From GCA-003244245 sp050699715 (lineage in GTDB: Bacteria > Actinomycetota > Actinomycetes > Mycobacteriales > Pseudonocardiaceae): a stretch of 64,000 nt of DNA. Each line of letters begins with the position of its first letter. Position 1 is the first letter of the stretch. Made by a program: the position numbers and the translations under genes. The DNA lies in assembly GCA_050699715.1 (NCBI GenBank), contig JBOHFR010000005.1:1-64000 (forward strand), written 5' to 3'. Below the pieces are notes generated by a model. The model was not told where the DNA came from. It ran no database searches and was given only the letters and a program-made list of their open reading frames with translations. Shown here piece after piece: positions 43,440 through 53,071 of the stretch.

Positions 43440-43610
43440 CCCGTCCAGGTGACGTCCACTCTGGCCGGACGCCTCAGGGCTTGATCGGATTCACCATCGT
43501 CAATCGTGATCGACGATGGACCCGAGACACCGAACCAGCCCGGCGAGCGCGCGGGCGGCGAGGGCTCCGGTGGTGGGCATCCGGCGGGGTGCTCGCCGGA
43601 GCACTGCCCT

Positions 43611-44018
43611 GTGACCGATGAGGGGGTGCGGGTTCCTGAGCAGGCCCCGGCGGTCGGGGAGGACGACGCGGCGGAGGTGCGGTTCGACAGCCGGCTGGGT
43701 GATCCGGCGGAGGACTCGACCGGCTACGTCGAGCTGCATCTCCAGAGTCTGAGGTGCGCGACCGGCGGGGTGCGCGGGGTGCTGCCGGTGGCCACGGCGC
43801 GGCGGCTGTGTGCTGAGTTGACCGCGCACCTGGACGCCGTGGAGCTGTCCTGGTATCTGCGCTCGAGGGCTGGTCGGGACATTCACCGGGGTGTGCTGGG
43901 CGATGACGACATGGTCAGTGCCGTGTGCGGTGTCCGGTTCCGCCCTCAGGGCACACCCTGTTCCCCGCCCGATCCGGAGCGGGTCTGCCTGGCCTGCTGC
44001 CGCGTGATGCCGGGGTGA
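43611..44018 (+). CDS. Small protein with C-terminal cysteine motif
   Basis: A 135-residue product from GTG 43611. The central part LHLQSLRCATGGVRGVLPVA, TARRLCAELTAHLDAVELSW is helical. The C-terminus has AVCGVRFRPQGTPCSPPDPE then RVCLACCRVMPG with at least five cysteines, fitting zinc binding. It precedes another cysteine-containing small gene by 7 bp. Paired small genes of this kind accompany XRE-TPR genes in these genomes. Function unknown. Confidence 0.5.
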   Translation: MTDEGVRVPEQAPAVGEDDAAEVRFDSRLGDPAEDSTGYVELHLQSLRCATGGVRGVLPVATARRLCAELTAHLDAVELSWYLRSRAGRDIHRGVLGDDDMVSAVCGVRFRPQGTPCSPPDPERVCLACCRVMPG

Positions 44019-44025
44019 GCCGGTC

Positions 44026-44454
44026 ATGGCGACGCGCCCACCGCGACCCGACGCCGCCTTGTCGGCTCGGACTGTGGTGTGGCTGGCCGAACACCCCCAC
44101 CAGCGTGAGGTCGTTCGCTCGGTGTGGGATGAGCTCGCCGAGCTGGAGCGGGCGGGGTACCACCGCAGGGCCATCGACGCGCTGCGGTCCGTGCTTCTCG
44201 ATCACCAACCGGCTACCCGCCCGAGCCGCTGCCGCACCTGCCGCCGCGTCACCTGGCGGCGGCGCCTCCGAGGCGACTCAGCGCGCACGCGCGGGACCAC
44301 CGACGCGGGGACGCTGGTCGAGCACCTGATGACCGACGAGGCCGCGGCCGACGGGCGCGGGCGCCGCGTCGCGGTCCGCGGCGCCCGGGTCCTCCCGGCG
44401 AGCAAGCGGGACACAATCCCGCCCCCTATCCGAGAAGAGGTCAACCATGGCTGA
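44026..44454 (+). CDS. Small hypothetical protein
   Basis: A 142-residue product starting at ATG 44026. LSARTVVWLAEHPHQREVVR then SVWDELAELERAGYHRRAID is helical. SRCRTCRRVTWRRR has a CxxC pair and strongly basic surroundings. The C-terminal 50 residues are low-complexity and may be out of the ancestral frame. Function unknown; cotranscribed with the preceding gene. Confidence 0.45.
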   Translation: MATRPPRPDAALSARTVVWLAEHPHQREVVRSVWDELAELERAGYHRRAIDALRSVLLDHQPATRPSRCRTCRRVTWRRRLRGDSARTRGTTDAGTLVEHLMTDEAAADGRGRRVAVRGARVLPASKRDTIPPPIREEVNHG

Positions 44455-44466
44455 GGGACAATCCCC

Positions 44467-45473
44467 CTAGGTCAGCAGCGTGTTCTCTTCCTCGGCGGTG
44501 AGCCCCGCAGTGCGGGTCCGGTCGAGTCCGCGGTCGCGTTCGTCGGCCAGCACGGCATGGACGGTGTCGGCGAGGGGTCGGGTGTGGAGACCGGCGGCCC
44601 ACGCGCTCGTGGCGTCGTGCGAGACCAGACCGTAGTGCGACGGCGGCACCCACATCGGCAGCGATCTCGGCCCGCCCCAGGGGTTGACGCCGGCCTCGGT
44701 GAGCTTGTCCGGGCTTACTGGTACCAGTTCCGTGCCGTCGGCAGCGACGAGTGCGGCGATGTGCCGCAGGGTCGGGCCGAGCTCAAGGACGGGACCGACG
44801 GCGTCGTAGGCGCCGGAGAGGCGCCGCTCGCCCGCGGTCACGATCCAGGCCGCGAGGTCGCGGACGTCGATGTGTTGGATCGGCTGGTGCGGCGTGTCTG
44901 GGACGACCACGCGACCGCCTCGGCTCAACCGGGCGGGCCAGTATCCGAAGCGGTCCATGTAGTCGCCGGGTCCGGTGATCAGCCCCGGACGCACGATGAA
45001 CGCTCGATTGCCCATAGCCTCGCGAACGGCGTTCTCGCTGGCCACCTTGATTCCGCCGTGGAGCTCGGGGGGCATGTGATCCAGCTCGATGTGACCGGTG
45101 GTGGTGACCGGTGGTGGTGACCGGGTCCAGCAGAGCAGCCTCCGCCGTCTGGTGCATCGTGGAGTTGTCGGCGTAGGCATTGACGCTGGAGACGAACGTC
45201 CAGTGCCCCCACCTCGGACGCCAGCACGTCCAGTGCGTCTCGCACCCAGCCCAGGGCCCCGGTGGCGACGTCCACCACGGCGTCGAATTTCTCCCGGGCC
45301 AGCGCCTCGATGTCACCTGGTTCGCCCCTGTCGAGGGCGACTAGCCGCGCGCGTTCGGGGGCGGCGCCCGAGCGACCACGAGCAGCACAGATCACCTCGT
45401 GACCTCGGCGCAGCGCCTCACTGGCGACTTCCTTGGATAGGAACGAAGTACCACCCAGCACGAGAACTCGCAT
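44467..45473 (-). pseudogene. NAD-dependent epimerase/reductase with two frameshifts
   Basis: The N-terminal frame starts MRVLVLGGTSFLSKEVASEA (Rossmann GxxxFxG-type). In the next frame comes GHWTFVSSVNAYADNSTMHQ, then after another shift PPELHGGIKVASENAVREAM, AFIVRPGLITGPGDYMDRFG and so on to the C-terminus. The second frameshift coincides with a 13-bp tandem duplication (ACCGGTGGTGGTG, near 45083-45116). The first lies at a C-run near 45207. The full protein would be about 330 residues. As it stands it is broken. Confidence 0.7.
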
Positions 45474-45616
45474 GAGATCGAGCTTGGCGTGGGAAGCGCC
45501 GAGAATCTAGGCAGATCGCCGGCCGCGAACACGCCGCCCGACGAGCTCGCCCCGGGCTGGCGGTCAGCTAGCACGTCCAGAATCGTGTGGCGAAGGCTCT
45601 GACCAGACCGGCTGCC

Positions 45617-45724
45617 TTGGCACTTGATGTTGAAGAAGCGCTCGGCGCCCATGTCGGCGCCGAAGCCGGCTTCGGTGACCAGGTAGTCACCGCAGTGGAT
45701 GCCGATGAGGTCGGTGATCACCTT
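45617..45724 (-). pseudogene. fhs: Formate-tetrahydrofolate ligase fragment
   Basis: The minus-strand frame reads VITDLIGIHCGDYLVTEAGF followed by GADMGAERFFNIKC, matching the strongly conserved 'DYVVTEAGFGADxGAEKFFdIKCR' block of Fhs. Both sides are unrelated. It lies just beyond the ahcY stop, at the end of a one-carbon operon, so the operon may once have included fhs. Confidence 0.6.
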
Positions 45725-45770
45725 GGCCCAGGGGGCCTGCGCCAGCTCTCGAGGTCGCTGGGAAAGGCGA

Positions 45771-47249
45771 TCAATACCGGTAATGATCTGGCTTGTAGGG
45801 GCCCTCGGCGTCCACGTCGATGTAGTCGGCCTGTTCTTTGGTCAGCGTGGTGAGCTGACCGCCCAGGGCCTCGACGTGGATTTTGGCGACCTTCTCGTCG
45901 AGCACCTTGGGCAGGGTGTAGACCTCCCGGTCGTATTCCTGGTACTTGGTGAACAGCTCGACCTGGGCGATCACCTGGTTGGAAAACGAGGTCGACATCA
46001 CAAAGCTCGGGTGCCCAGTGGCGTTTCCTAGGTTCAGCAGCCGCCCCTCGGACAGCACAATGATCGAATGCCCGTCCGGGAACGTCCATTCGTCGACCTG
46101 CGGCTTGATCACCAGCCGGCGAGCGCCCGACCGGCGCTCCAACCCGGTCATGTCAATCTCGTTGTCGAAGTGCCCGATATTGCCCAGGATCGCCTGGTGC
46201 TTCATCCGCGCCATGTGCTCGACCGTCACGATGTTCTTGTTTCCGGTGGCGGTGATGATGACGTCCGCGCGGTCGACCAGGTTGTCCAGGGTGTCGACGG
46301 TGAAACCATTCATCATCGCCTGCAGCGCACAGATCGGGTCCACCTCGGCCACCACCACCCGAGCGCCTTGACCCTGCAGCGCCTCCGCGCACCCCTTGCC
46401 GACATCCCCATATCCACAGACCAGCGTCAGCTTCCCGGCTAGCAACACATCCACCGCCCGGTTGATCCCATCCACCAGCGAATGCCGGCACCCATATTTG
46501 TTGTCGAACTTCGACTTCGTCACCGAATCGTTGACGTTAATCGCCGGGAACAACAACTCCGCCGCCGCAGCCAGCTGATACAACCGGTGCACCCCGGTGG
46601 TGGTCTCCTCGGTCACCCCGCGAATGCCTTCCCCAATAGCCGTCCACTTCCCCGGCGCAGCGATCAGCGAGGCCCGCAGCACCTCCAGAAACACCTTCCA
46701 CTCATCTGAGTCGTCCTCCTCCTCGGCGGGCACCACCCCGGCCTTTTCGAAGGCGACCCCCTTGTGCACCAGCAGAGTGGCGTCTCCCCCGTCATCCAGG
46801 ATCATGTTCGGCCCGGCCCCATCAGGCCAGCTCAGCATCCGCTCGGTGCACCACCAGTACTCCTGGAGTGTCTCGCCCTTCCAGGCGAAACACGGCACTC
46901 CCCTCGGTTGGTCCGCGCTGCCGTGCGGACCCACCACCACCGCTGCGGCCGCATGATCCTGGGTGGAGAAGATGTTGCACGATGCCCACCGGACCTCCGC
47001 GCCAAGGCTGACCAGGGTTTCGATCAGCACCGCCGTCTGTACCGTCATATGCAACGATCCCGAGATCCGCGCACCTCGCAGCGGGAAGACATCCGCATAC
47101 TCCCGGCGCAGGGCCATCAGACCCGGCATCTCATGCTGCGCCAACCGGATCTCATTACGGCCGAAATCAGCCAGACCCAGATCGGCAACAGCGAAATCAA
47201 TACCAGCGCGGTTCTGTAGTTTCTGCTCAGCGACCGCCGCCACAGTCAT
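45771..47249 (-). CDS. ahcY: S-adenosylhomocysteine hydrolase
   Basis: A 492-residue product, normal for the actinobacterial form with its extra insert (VPAEEEDDSDEWKVFLEVLR). Motifs: NDSVTKSKFDNKYGCRHSLV (substrate and Cys), LTLVCGYGDVGKGCAEALQG (NAD binding) and the C-terminal PYKPDHYRY. It splits SAH into adenosine and homocysteine, relieving product inhibition of methyltransferases. GGAG lies upstream of the ATG. Last gene of the methyl-cycle operon; adoK ends 33 bp before. Confidence 0.95.
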   Translation of the reverse strand: MTVAAVAEQKLQNRAGIDFAVADLGLADFGRNEIRLAQHEMPGLMALRREYADVFPLRGARISGSLHMTVQTAVLIETLVSLGAEVRWASCNIFSTQDHAAAAVVVGPHGSADQPRGVPCFAWKGETLQEYWWCTERMLSWPDGAGPNMILDDGGDATLLVHKGVAFEKAGVVPAEEEDDSDEWKVFLEVLRASLIAAPGKWTAIGEGIRGVTEETTTGVHRLYQLAAAAELLFPAINVNDSVTKSKFDNKYGCRHSLVDGINRAVDVLLAGKLTLVCGYGDVGKGCAEALQGQGARVVVAEVDPICALQAMMNGFTVDTLDNLVDRADVIITATGNKNIVTVEHMARMKHQAILGNIGHFDNEIDMTGLERRSGARRLVIKPQVDEWTFPDGHSIIVLSEGRLLNLGNATGHPSFVMSTSFSNQVIAQVELFTKYQEYDREVYTLPKVLDEKVAKIHVEALGGQLTTLTKEQADYIDVDAEGPYKPDHYRY

Positions 47250-47282
47250 CGAAGTACACTCCTTAGTCGGTGAAGTTGGTGC

Positions 47283-48260
47283 TCACGCACGCACGTGGTC
47301 GGCCACCTCGGCCGCACTGTCGGGTCCGTAGGCTTCACTGAACCGCTCCATGAACGTCTCGGGGTCGAACTCGTGCTCCTGGGTGCCGACCGACTCGATC
47401 ACCACAGTGGCCAGCATGCAGCCAAGCTGAGCGGCCCGCTCATCACCCACGCCCCAGGTGACCCCGGCCAGGAAGCCAGCCCGGAACGCGTCACCCACAC
47501 CCGTGGGATCCGCCCTGCGGCGCTCCTGCGGTGGTGTCACCGAGATCACCGGCTCCCCCGGCCGTTGCACGGTCACCCCTTTGGCACCCCGGGTCAGCAC
47601 CGAGACGTCCACCCGCGCCAGGATGTCCGCCTCGCCCCAGCCGGTCTTGCGTTCCAGCAGACCGCGCTCGTAGGTGTTGGTGAACAGGTAGGTCGCGCCA
47701 TCGACCAACTGCTTGATCGCCTCGCCGTCGAGTGAGGAGAGCTGCTGGGAGGGGTCCGCAGCGAACGGGTAGCCAAGATCCCGGCACTCCTGGGTGTGCC
47801 GCACCATGGCCCCCGGATCGTTCGGGCCCACCACCACAAGATCCGCTGCGCCCACCCGGTCCACGATCGGCTTCAGCTCGATATCACGGGACTCACTCAT
47901 CGCGCCGGCGTAGAATGACGCGATCTGGTTCTGGTCGGAATCGGTGGTGCACTGGAACCGGGCGGTGTGTTTGGTCCGCGAGACGTGCACCGCGCTGGTG
48001 TCCACCCCGTGCGCCGAGAGCCACTGCCCGTACTCGGCGAAGTCGACACCGACCGCACCCACCAGGACCGGCGCCAGCCCGAGGCAACCCAGGTTGAACG
48101 CGATGTTGGCGCCCGCCCCGCCTCGGTGGATCGCCAGCTCCTCCACCAGGAAGGACACTGACAGGTTCTCTAGCTGATCGGGCAGGATCTGCTCCACGAA
48201 CCGGCCCGGGAAAACCATCAGGTAGTCAGTGGCGATCGACCCCGTGACAATGATGCCCAT
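47283..48260 (-). CDS. adoK: Adenosine kinase (PfkB family)
   Basis: A 325-residue product: MGIIVTGSIATDYLMVFPGR, FLVEELAIHRGGAGANIAFN, FAADPSQQLSSLDGEAIKQL and the catalytic DPTGVGDAFRAGFLAGVTWG. This pattern closely follows M. tuberculosis AdoK (Rv2202c). It phosphorylates the adenosine released by AhcY, pulling the SAH hydrolysis forward. Placed between metK and ahcY. Confidence 0.85.
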   Translation of the reverse strand: MGIIVTGSIATDYLMVFPGRFVEQILPDQLENLSVSFLVEELAIHRGGAGANIAFNLGCLGLAPVLVGAVGVDFAEYGQWLSAHGVDTSAVHVSRTKHTARFQCTTDSDQNQIASFYAGAMSESRDIELKPIVDRVGAADLVVVGPNDPGAMVRHTQECRDLGYPFAADPSQQLSSLDGEAIKQLVDGATYLFTNTYERGLLERKTGWGEADILARVDVSVLTRGAKGVTVQRPGEPVISVTPPQERRRADPTGVGDAFRAGFLAGVTWGVGDERAAQLGCMLATVVIESVGTQEHEFDPETFMERFSEAYGPDSAAEVADHVRA

Positions 48261-48280
48261 TATAGCCCCCCTAAGTCTCT

Positions 48281-49519
48281 TTATATGATTGCAGGCTGTG
48301 AACTAGCGGACAACCCGGCGGCGCAACGCAGTTCCGCCGCCTTGTCGGTCCGCTCCCAGGTGAAGTCGGGATCGTTGCGTCCGAAGTGACCGTAGGCGGC
48401 GGTCTTGGCATAGATCGGCCGGTGCAGTCCCAGGTAGCGACGGAAGGCCGCCGGGCGCAGGTCGAAGTGCTCACCCACCAACTTCTCGATGGTCGCGCGG
48501 GGCACCTGCTCGGTGCCGAAGCTCTCCACCAGCAACGACAGCGGACGGGCCACTCCGATCGCGTAGGCCACCTGTACCTCGACCCGATCCGCCAGACCCG
48601 CGGCCACGACGTTCTTGGCCACGTAACGGGCCGCGTATGCCGCGGAGCGGTCCACCTTGGACGGGTCCTTACCGGAGAACGCGCCGCCACCGTGCCGGGC
48701 GAACCCGCCGTAGGTGTCTACGATAATCTTCCGGCCGGTCAGCCCAGCATCACCGACCGGCCCGCCGATTACGAACCGCCCGGTCGGGTTGATGAACAGG
48801 TTGCGCGCCAACTCGCCCTCGTTGTAGAAGCCGACGGGCAGCTCCGCGAGCACCACGTGCTTCCACAGGTCCGCCCGGATCTGCTCCACAGTGGCCTCTT
48901 CGGCATGCTGGGTAGAAATCAGCACCTTCTCCACCCCGATCGGCACGTGATCCCGGTAGCGGACGGTAACCTGAGTCTTGCCGTCGGGCCGCAGGTAGGG
49001 CAGCGTGCCGTCCTTGCGCACCAGCGCCAGCCGCTTGGACAGCCGGTGGGCCAGCGCGATCGGCATCGGCATCAGCTCGGGGGTCTCGTTCGTGGCGTAC
49101 CCGAACATCATCCCCTGATCCCCCGCACCGGCACTGTCCAGTTCGTCCTCGGATAGCTTCCCGCGCCGCTCAGCCGCCATATCGACACCTCGAGCGATGT
49201 CCGGCGACTGCTTGTCCAATGCGGTCAGCACCGCGCAGCTGTGCCCGTCGAAGCCGAAGCTCCCGTTGTCGTAGCCAATCTGGCAGATCGTGTCACGCAC
49301 GATCTGGGTGTAGTCCAGCACCCCCGGTGTGGTGATCTCCCCCGCCAGCACGACCAGCCCGGTGGTGATCAGGGTCTCGCACGCCACCCGCGAGTTCGGA
49401 TCCATCCTCAGCGCGGCGTCCAGCACCGCGTCGGAGATCTGGTCGGCCATCTTGTCGGGATGGCCTTCGGTCACCGACTCGGAGGTGAACAGATACTCAA
49501 TGGTCTCCAGCTGGGTCAT
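48281..49519 (-). CDS. metK: S-adenosylmethionine synthetase
   Basis: A 412-residue product: EYLFTSESVTEGHPDKMADQ, GAGDQGMMFGYATNETPELM and GGGAFSGKDPSKVDRSAAYA are the MetK signatures. It makes SAM from methionine and ATP. The gene starts 4 bp after the core methionine synthase stop. Many actinobacteria carry another metK near the priA/coaBC region, so this may be a second, operon-specific copy. Confidence 0.95.
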   Translation of the reverse strand: MTQLETIEYLFTSESVTEGHPDKMADQISDAVLDAALRMDPNSRVACETLITTGLVVLAGEITTPGVLDYTQIVRDTICQIGYDNGSFGFDGHSCAVLTALDKQSPDIARGVDMAAERRGKLSEDELDSAGAGDQGMMFGYATNETPELMPMPIALAHRLSKRLALVRKDGTLPYLRPDGKTQVTVRYRDHVPIGVEKVLISTQHAEEATVEQIRADLWKHVVLAELPVGFYNEGELARNLFINPTGRFVIGGPVGDAGLTGRKIIVDTYGGFARHGGGAFSGKDPSKVDRSAAYAARYVAKNVVAAGLADRVEVQVAYAIGVARPLSLLVESFGTEQVPRATIEKLVGEHFDLRPAAFRRYLGLHRPIYAKTAAYGHFGRNDPDFTWERTDKAAELRCAAGLSASSQPAII

Positions 49520-49523
49520 CGAA

Positions 49524-50579
49524 TCACGCTCCTTGCTCGACGGTTGGTTCCGACGAGGTCACTGGTCGGGGCCCAGACTGAATAGGCAAGGTGCGGCGGA
49601 CCGCCACGGTTCCGTCCACCATCGCTGCCAGCTTCGATCTGGCGACATGAGCAGGAAGATGGCGCAGCCCACAATCTGGATTGATAATCAATTTATTGGC
49701 GGGGAAGATGTCCAGTGCCCGGTGAATGCGCGCCACGATGAGTTCCGGGGACTCGATCTGCTCGGTCTTGACATCCACCACGCCAAGCCCGAGCGCCCGG
49801 TCCCACCCGAACCGCTGGATCACCCCCAGGTCCTCGTAGCCCTTGCGGGCGAACTCCAGGATAAGCTGATCAACGTTCGCGTCAAGTACCGCCGGGAACA
49901 GGAAGTCGTAATGGCGTTCCCAGGATGGCCGGGCGTAGCGGTTGCCGTAGCAGACGTGCAGGCCCCACGTCACATCCACACCCGTGGTCACAATATTGAT
50001 CGCCTCCACGGCGACGCCCACGTCCTCGGGATAGCCTGCCAGGAACGGCTCATCGATCTGCAAGAGCCGCGCACCCTTGGCGGCCAGTGCCCGCGCCTCA
50101 GCGTTGAGCACGTGCGCCAGCGCCCGAACCAGGTCGGCGGACTGGGAGTACGCCTTGTTCTGGATCCGCCGGGACAGCGAGAAGGGTCCGGTGAAGGAGA
50201 ACTTGACCGGACGGTCGGTGTGCTGCCGGGTGAAGCAGTAGTCATCGGCCAGCCCCAACGGTAGTGCCGTCGGTAGCGGTTCGGTGACGACGGTGTCGTA
50301 GTAGTCGTAATAGAAAGACTTGACGGTGACTGGGATCCGCACTCCCGGGATCCGAGCCAGGAAGTAGTCGATGTCGTTGTCCCGGCGCAGCTCCCCGTCG
50401 GAGACAATGTCGATCCCGGCTGTCTCCTGGTCCTTAAGCGCCGCCTTGATCGCCATGTCGTGGATCTCACGCAGGTGGCTGCGGCTGATCCGGTTGCGGT
50501 AATAGTCGGTCTTGAGCCGCTCGAGCCACTCGGGAACCGAGTACGAGCCGACCACAGTAGTCGGCAGCACAGGGGTCAT
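49524..50579 (-). CDS. Short core methionine synthase (MetE C-terminal-domain type)
   Basis: A 351-residue product, about half of MetE. It has only the catalytic barrel: TTVVGSYSVPEWLERLKTDY, DIVSDGELRRDNDIDYF, LLQIDEPFLAGYPEDVGVAV. Zinc ligands fit LHVCYGNR (His and Cys), ILEFARKG (Glu) and NPDCGLRHLP (Cys). It should methylate homocysteine without cobalamin. Short core-MetE enzymes may use methyl donors other than polyglutamylated methyl-THF. Gap of 16 bp after the methyltransferase gene. Confidence 0.8.
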   Translation of the reverse strand: MTPVLPTTVVGSYSVPEWLERLKTDYYRNRISRSHLREIHDMAIKAALKDQETAGIDIVSDGELRRDNDIDYFLARIPGVRIPVTVKSFYYDYYDTVVTEPLPTALPLGLADDYCFTRQHTDRPVKFSFTGPFSLSRRIQNKAYSQSADLVRALAHVLNAEARALAAKGARLLQIDEPFLAGYPEDVGVAVEAINIVTTGVDVTWGLHVCYGNRYARPSWERHYDFLFPAVLDANVDQLILEFARKGYEDLGVIQRFGWDRALGLGVVDVKTEQIESPELIVARIHRALDIFPANKLIINPDCGLRHLPAHVARSKLAAMVDGTVAVRRTLPIQSGPRPVTSSEPTVEQGA

Positions 50580-50595
50580 CTCAGTCCCTCGCCGG

Positions 50596-52098
50596 TCATT
50601 CCCGCACCTGGGCGGTCATGGTAACGATGTTGGTACCCGCCCGGTGGGCGAAGCGCTGGTAGTCCACATCGAAGCCCTTGCGCCGTCCGATGTGCGCAAG
50701 CAGCGGCCCGTTGAGCCAGTTCACGATCGAGCCATCGTACTTGCCAGGACCGCGGAAACCGGTGCGGTAGGCATGCACGTCGGTGACAAACAGGTCGTGG
50801 CAGATCAGCCGGCCATAGGGATGCAGCAGCGGGACGGTGTCCACGAAGCTGGCCACCGCTGCGTTGTTCACGTGCATCCGGATGTCGGCACCGGATTCCA
50901 GCAAGGGACGCAGCATCTCCCCACTCACCGTGGGCGCGATCTGGTAGAGGTCCAGCCCGCCCAATGGCTGGTAGCGCTCCTGCAGGCGCAGCGCGGCCCA
51001 GGTGCGTCGCCAGAAGTCCACCGCCATCTCCACCGAAGGCAAGCACGCGGGCATCGCCTCGGCGAGCAGGACCGGGCCGAGCCGGAGCAGCTTGCGAATC
51101 AGTTCCGGTACCCCCTCGGGTGGTGCGCCGAGCAGCTGCCCGATCTCGGCGGCCACCTCCCGCGTCAGGTAGGCTCTGGTCGCTACGATGTAGGTGCGCC
51201 CGCCAATCTGCGCGACCTCGTCGGTCGGCAGGTTGTCATAGACGTTGGAGATGTAGACCAAGAAGATCTTGTAGCCCAGAAAGCCCAGCGCAGTCCGGGG
51301 TTGGGTGGCGTCCAGTAGGAAGGAGCTGACGTGCTGCGCGTGGCCGGCGACCGCGGCCCGAGCCAGTTCCAGCACATGCGGTGAGTAATCGCACATGAGG
51401 TAGTGCAGCCGCCGGTAGTAGTCCTTGCCGTGGTCACGGTCCAGCTCGACGAACTCGTCCAGCCAGGTCGTCGCCTGGCTGCCGTTGCCCACCCCGAGCT
51501 CGACGACGTACAGCTCCTCGGGCAGCGCATTGCGGGTGGCCAACGAGTCCCACAGCCGGAACAGGCCGCTGATGATCTCCCGTACCGCGTCCCGGTTGCG
51601 GGCGTCGCTCTCCCCGCCCGGCAGGGCATGCTCATAGCGGCGACCGGTGACCTGCTCCCACACGTCCAGGGCTTTCCAGTACAAAGCGTTGTATTCCCAG
51701 ATCACGCTGGCACTGGTGGGCAGCCACGGCTCCAGGTAGATCCGGGAGGAGTCGACATCGCCGGAGCGGGCCCGGATGAGCTCCCCGGTGAGCTGCTTGA
51801 GTGGCACGTCACCGCTGCGGCGCAGGTCGATCGCTACCTCCATCTCGTCCTCGGTCATCACCGCCGCCAGCGGCACCGGCATCAGCTCCGACTCGTGACC
51901 GTGGGCCGCCAGGATCGGCCGGATGTCGACGACGTCGCGAAAGTTGCTGCGGTACTGGACCCAGTCACACACCACGCGAACCCGAGACAGGTCCACCGAG
52001 CCCTCGGCGAGCGCATCGACCACCGGGCCGAGCACGGCGATCATGTCCACAGCTTTGTCGCCGCAGAGCTTGCCGGTGGGACGAAACTCAACCAGCAC
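50596..52098 (-). CDS. SAM-dependent methyltransferase, large, unknown substrate
   Basis: About 500 residues from GTG 52098 (start overlaps the metF end by 11 bp). N-terminal 150 residues have no clear family. Motif I is ELYVVELGVGNGSQATTWLD, followed by YYRRLHYLMCDYSPHVLELA; the C-terminal part (YGRLICHDLFVTDVHAYRTG) is unusual. The layout slightly recalls MidA-like enzymes but this is not firm. Sitting inside a complete SAM-cycle operon, it is the likely main consumer of the SAM made there. Confidence 0.65.
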   Translation of the reverse strand: MLVEFRPTGKLCGDKAVDMIAVLGPVVDALAEGSVDLSRVRVVCDWVQYRSNFRDVVDIRPILAAHGHESELMPVPLAAVMTEDEMEVAIDLRRSGDVPLKQLTGELIRARSGDVDSSRIYLEPWLPTSASVIWEYNALYWKALDVWEQVTGRRYEHALPGGESDARNRDAVREIISGLFRLWDSLATRNALPEELYVVELGVGNGSQATTWLDEFVELDRDHGKDYYRRLHYLMCDYSPHVLELARAAVAGHAQHVSSFLLDATQPRTALGFLGYKIFLVYISNVYDNLPTDEVAQIGGRTYIVATRAYLTREVAAEIGQLLGAPPEGVPELIRKLLRLGPVLLAEAMPACLPSVEMAVDFWRRTWAALRLQERYQPLGGLDLYQIAPTVSGEMLRPLLESGADIRMHVNNAAVASFVDTVPLLHPYGRLICHDLFVTDVHAYRTGFRGPGKYDGSIVNWLNGPLLAHIGRRKGFDVDYQRFAHRAGTNIVTMTAQVRE

Positions 52099-53071
52099 GG
52101 TCGCTGCCCTCCGTTGTTGCCGCGCGGTCCGGGCGGGGGCCGACACCGGCCCGCTCGAGGATCTCCGGGATGCCCCGCTCGTAGCCAAAGGCCATCACGT
52201 GCGCGCCGGCGACACCGGAGATCTCGGTGAGCCGCTGGATGATCTCGACGCAGATCCGCATGCCCTCATCGGCCACCCGGTCGGCCGGCACGCCGCGCAA
52301 CCGGCGGACCATGGCCTCGGGCACGTGGATCCCGGGCACCTTGGTTCTGATGTACTCCAGCGCGCGCAGCGACCGCACCGGCCCCACCCCCGCGATGACC
52401 CCACACTGATGATCTATCCCCAGGTCGCGGACGTCGGCCATGAACCGCTCAAAGATGTCGAGGTCGAAGACGAACTGGGTCTGCACGAACTCGGCTCCGG
52501 CCGCGACCTTCTTGGCCAGCCGGCGGGCCCGGAAGCTGACTGGTGGGGAGAACGGGTTCTCCACCGTGCCGATCAGCCAGTGCGGCACCGGGTCTATCCG
52601 GCGACCGGACAGTAGCCGCCCCTGGTCGCGCATCGTGGCGGCGGTCCAGACCAGCTGAACCCCGTCGAGGTCGAAGACCGCCTTGGCGTCCGGGTGGTCA
52701 CCGAAGCGTGGGTGGTCGCCGGTGAGCAGCAAGATGTTGGGGATGCCCAGGGTCGCCGCCGAAATCAGGTCAGACTGCAGGGCGATCCGGTTGCGGTCCC
52801 GGCAGGTCAGCTGCATCACCGGCTCAACACCCGCGGCCAGCGCCAGCAGGCTGCCCGCGAAGCTGGACAGCCGGACGTGGGCGCTCTGGTTGTCGGTGAC
52901 GTTGGCCGCGTCAACCCAGCCGCGCAGCAGGTCTGCCTTCTTTGTTATCGCGGCCGGGTCGGCGCCCCGCGGTGGGCCGATCTCAGCGGTCACCACGAAC
53001 CGGCCGGAGTCCAGGGCGCGGCGCAGCCGCCCGGGATCGGTGACCGGACGGTGGCCGTTGCGGGCGCTCAC
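52088..53071 (-). CDS. metF: 5,10-methylenetetrahydrofolate reductase
   Basis: A 327-residue product from GTG 53071, whose GTGA overlaps the preceding stop. VVTAEIGPPRGADPAAITKK, VTDNQSAHVRLSSFAGSLLA, MQLTCRDRNRIALQSDLISA and ILLLTGDHPRFGDHPDAKAV are MetF motifs, with a FAD barrel. QTQFVFDLDIFERFMADVRD fits the NADH-independent MetF class seen with MetV. It makes 5-methyl-THF for the methionine synthase. Confidence 0.9.
   Translation of the reverse strand: MSARNGHRPVTDPGRLRRALDSGRFVVTAEIGPPRGADPAAITKKADLLRGWVDAANVTDNQSAHVRLSSFAGSLLALAAGVEPVMQLTCRDRNRIALQSDLISAATLGIPNILLLTGDHPRFGDHPDAKAVFDLDGVQLVWTAATMRDQGRLLSGRRIDPVPHWLIGTVENPFSPPVSFRARRLAKKVAAGAEFVQTQFVFDLDIFERFMADVRDLGIDHQCGVIAGVGPVRSLRALEYIRTKVPGIHVPEAMVRRLRGVPADRVADEGMRICVEIIQRLTEISGVAGAHVMAFGYERGIPEILERAGVGPRPDRAATTEGSDRAG

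Noticed and set aside
47295..47735. Plus-strand open frames across adoK and metK
   Set aside because: They are antisense shadows of strongly recognised enzymes.
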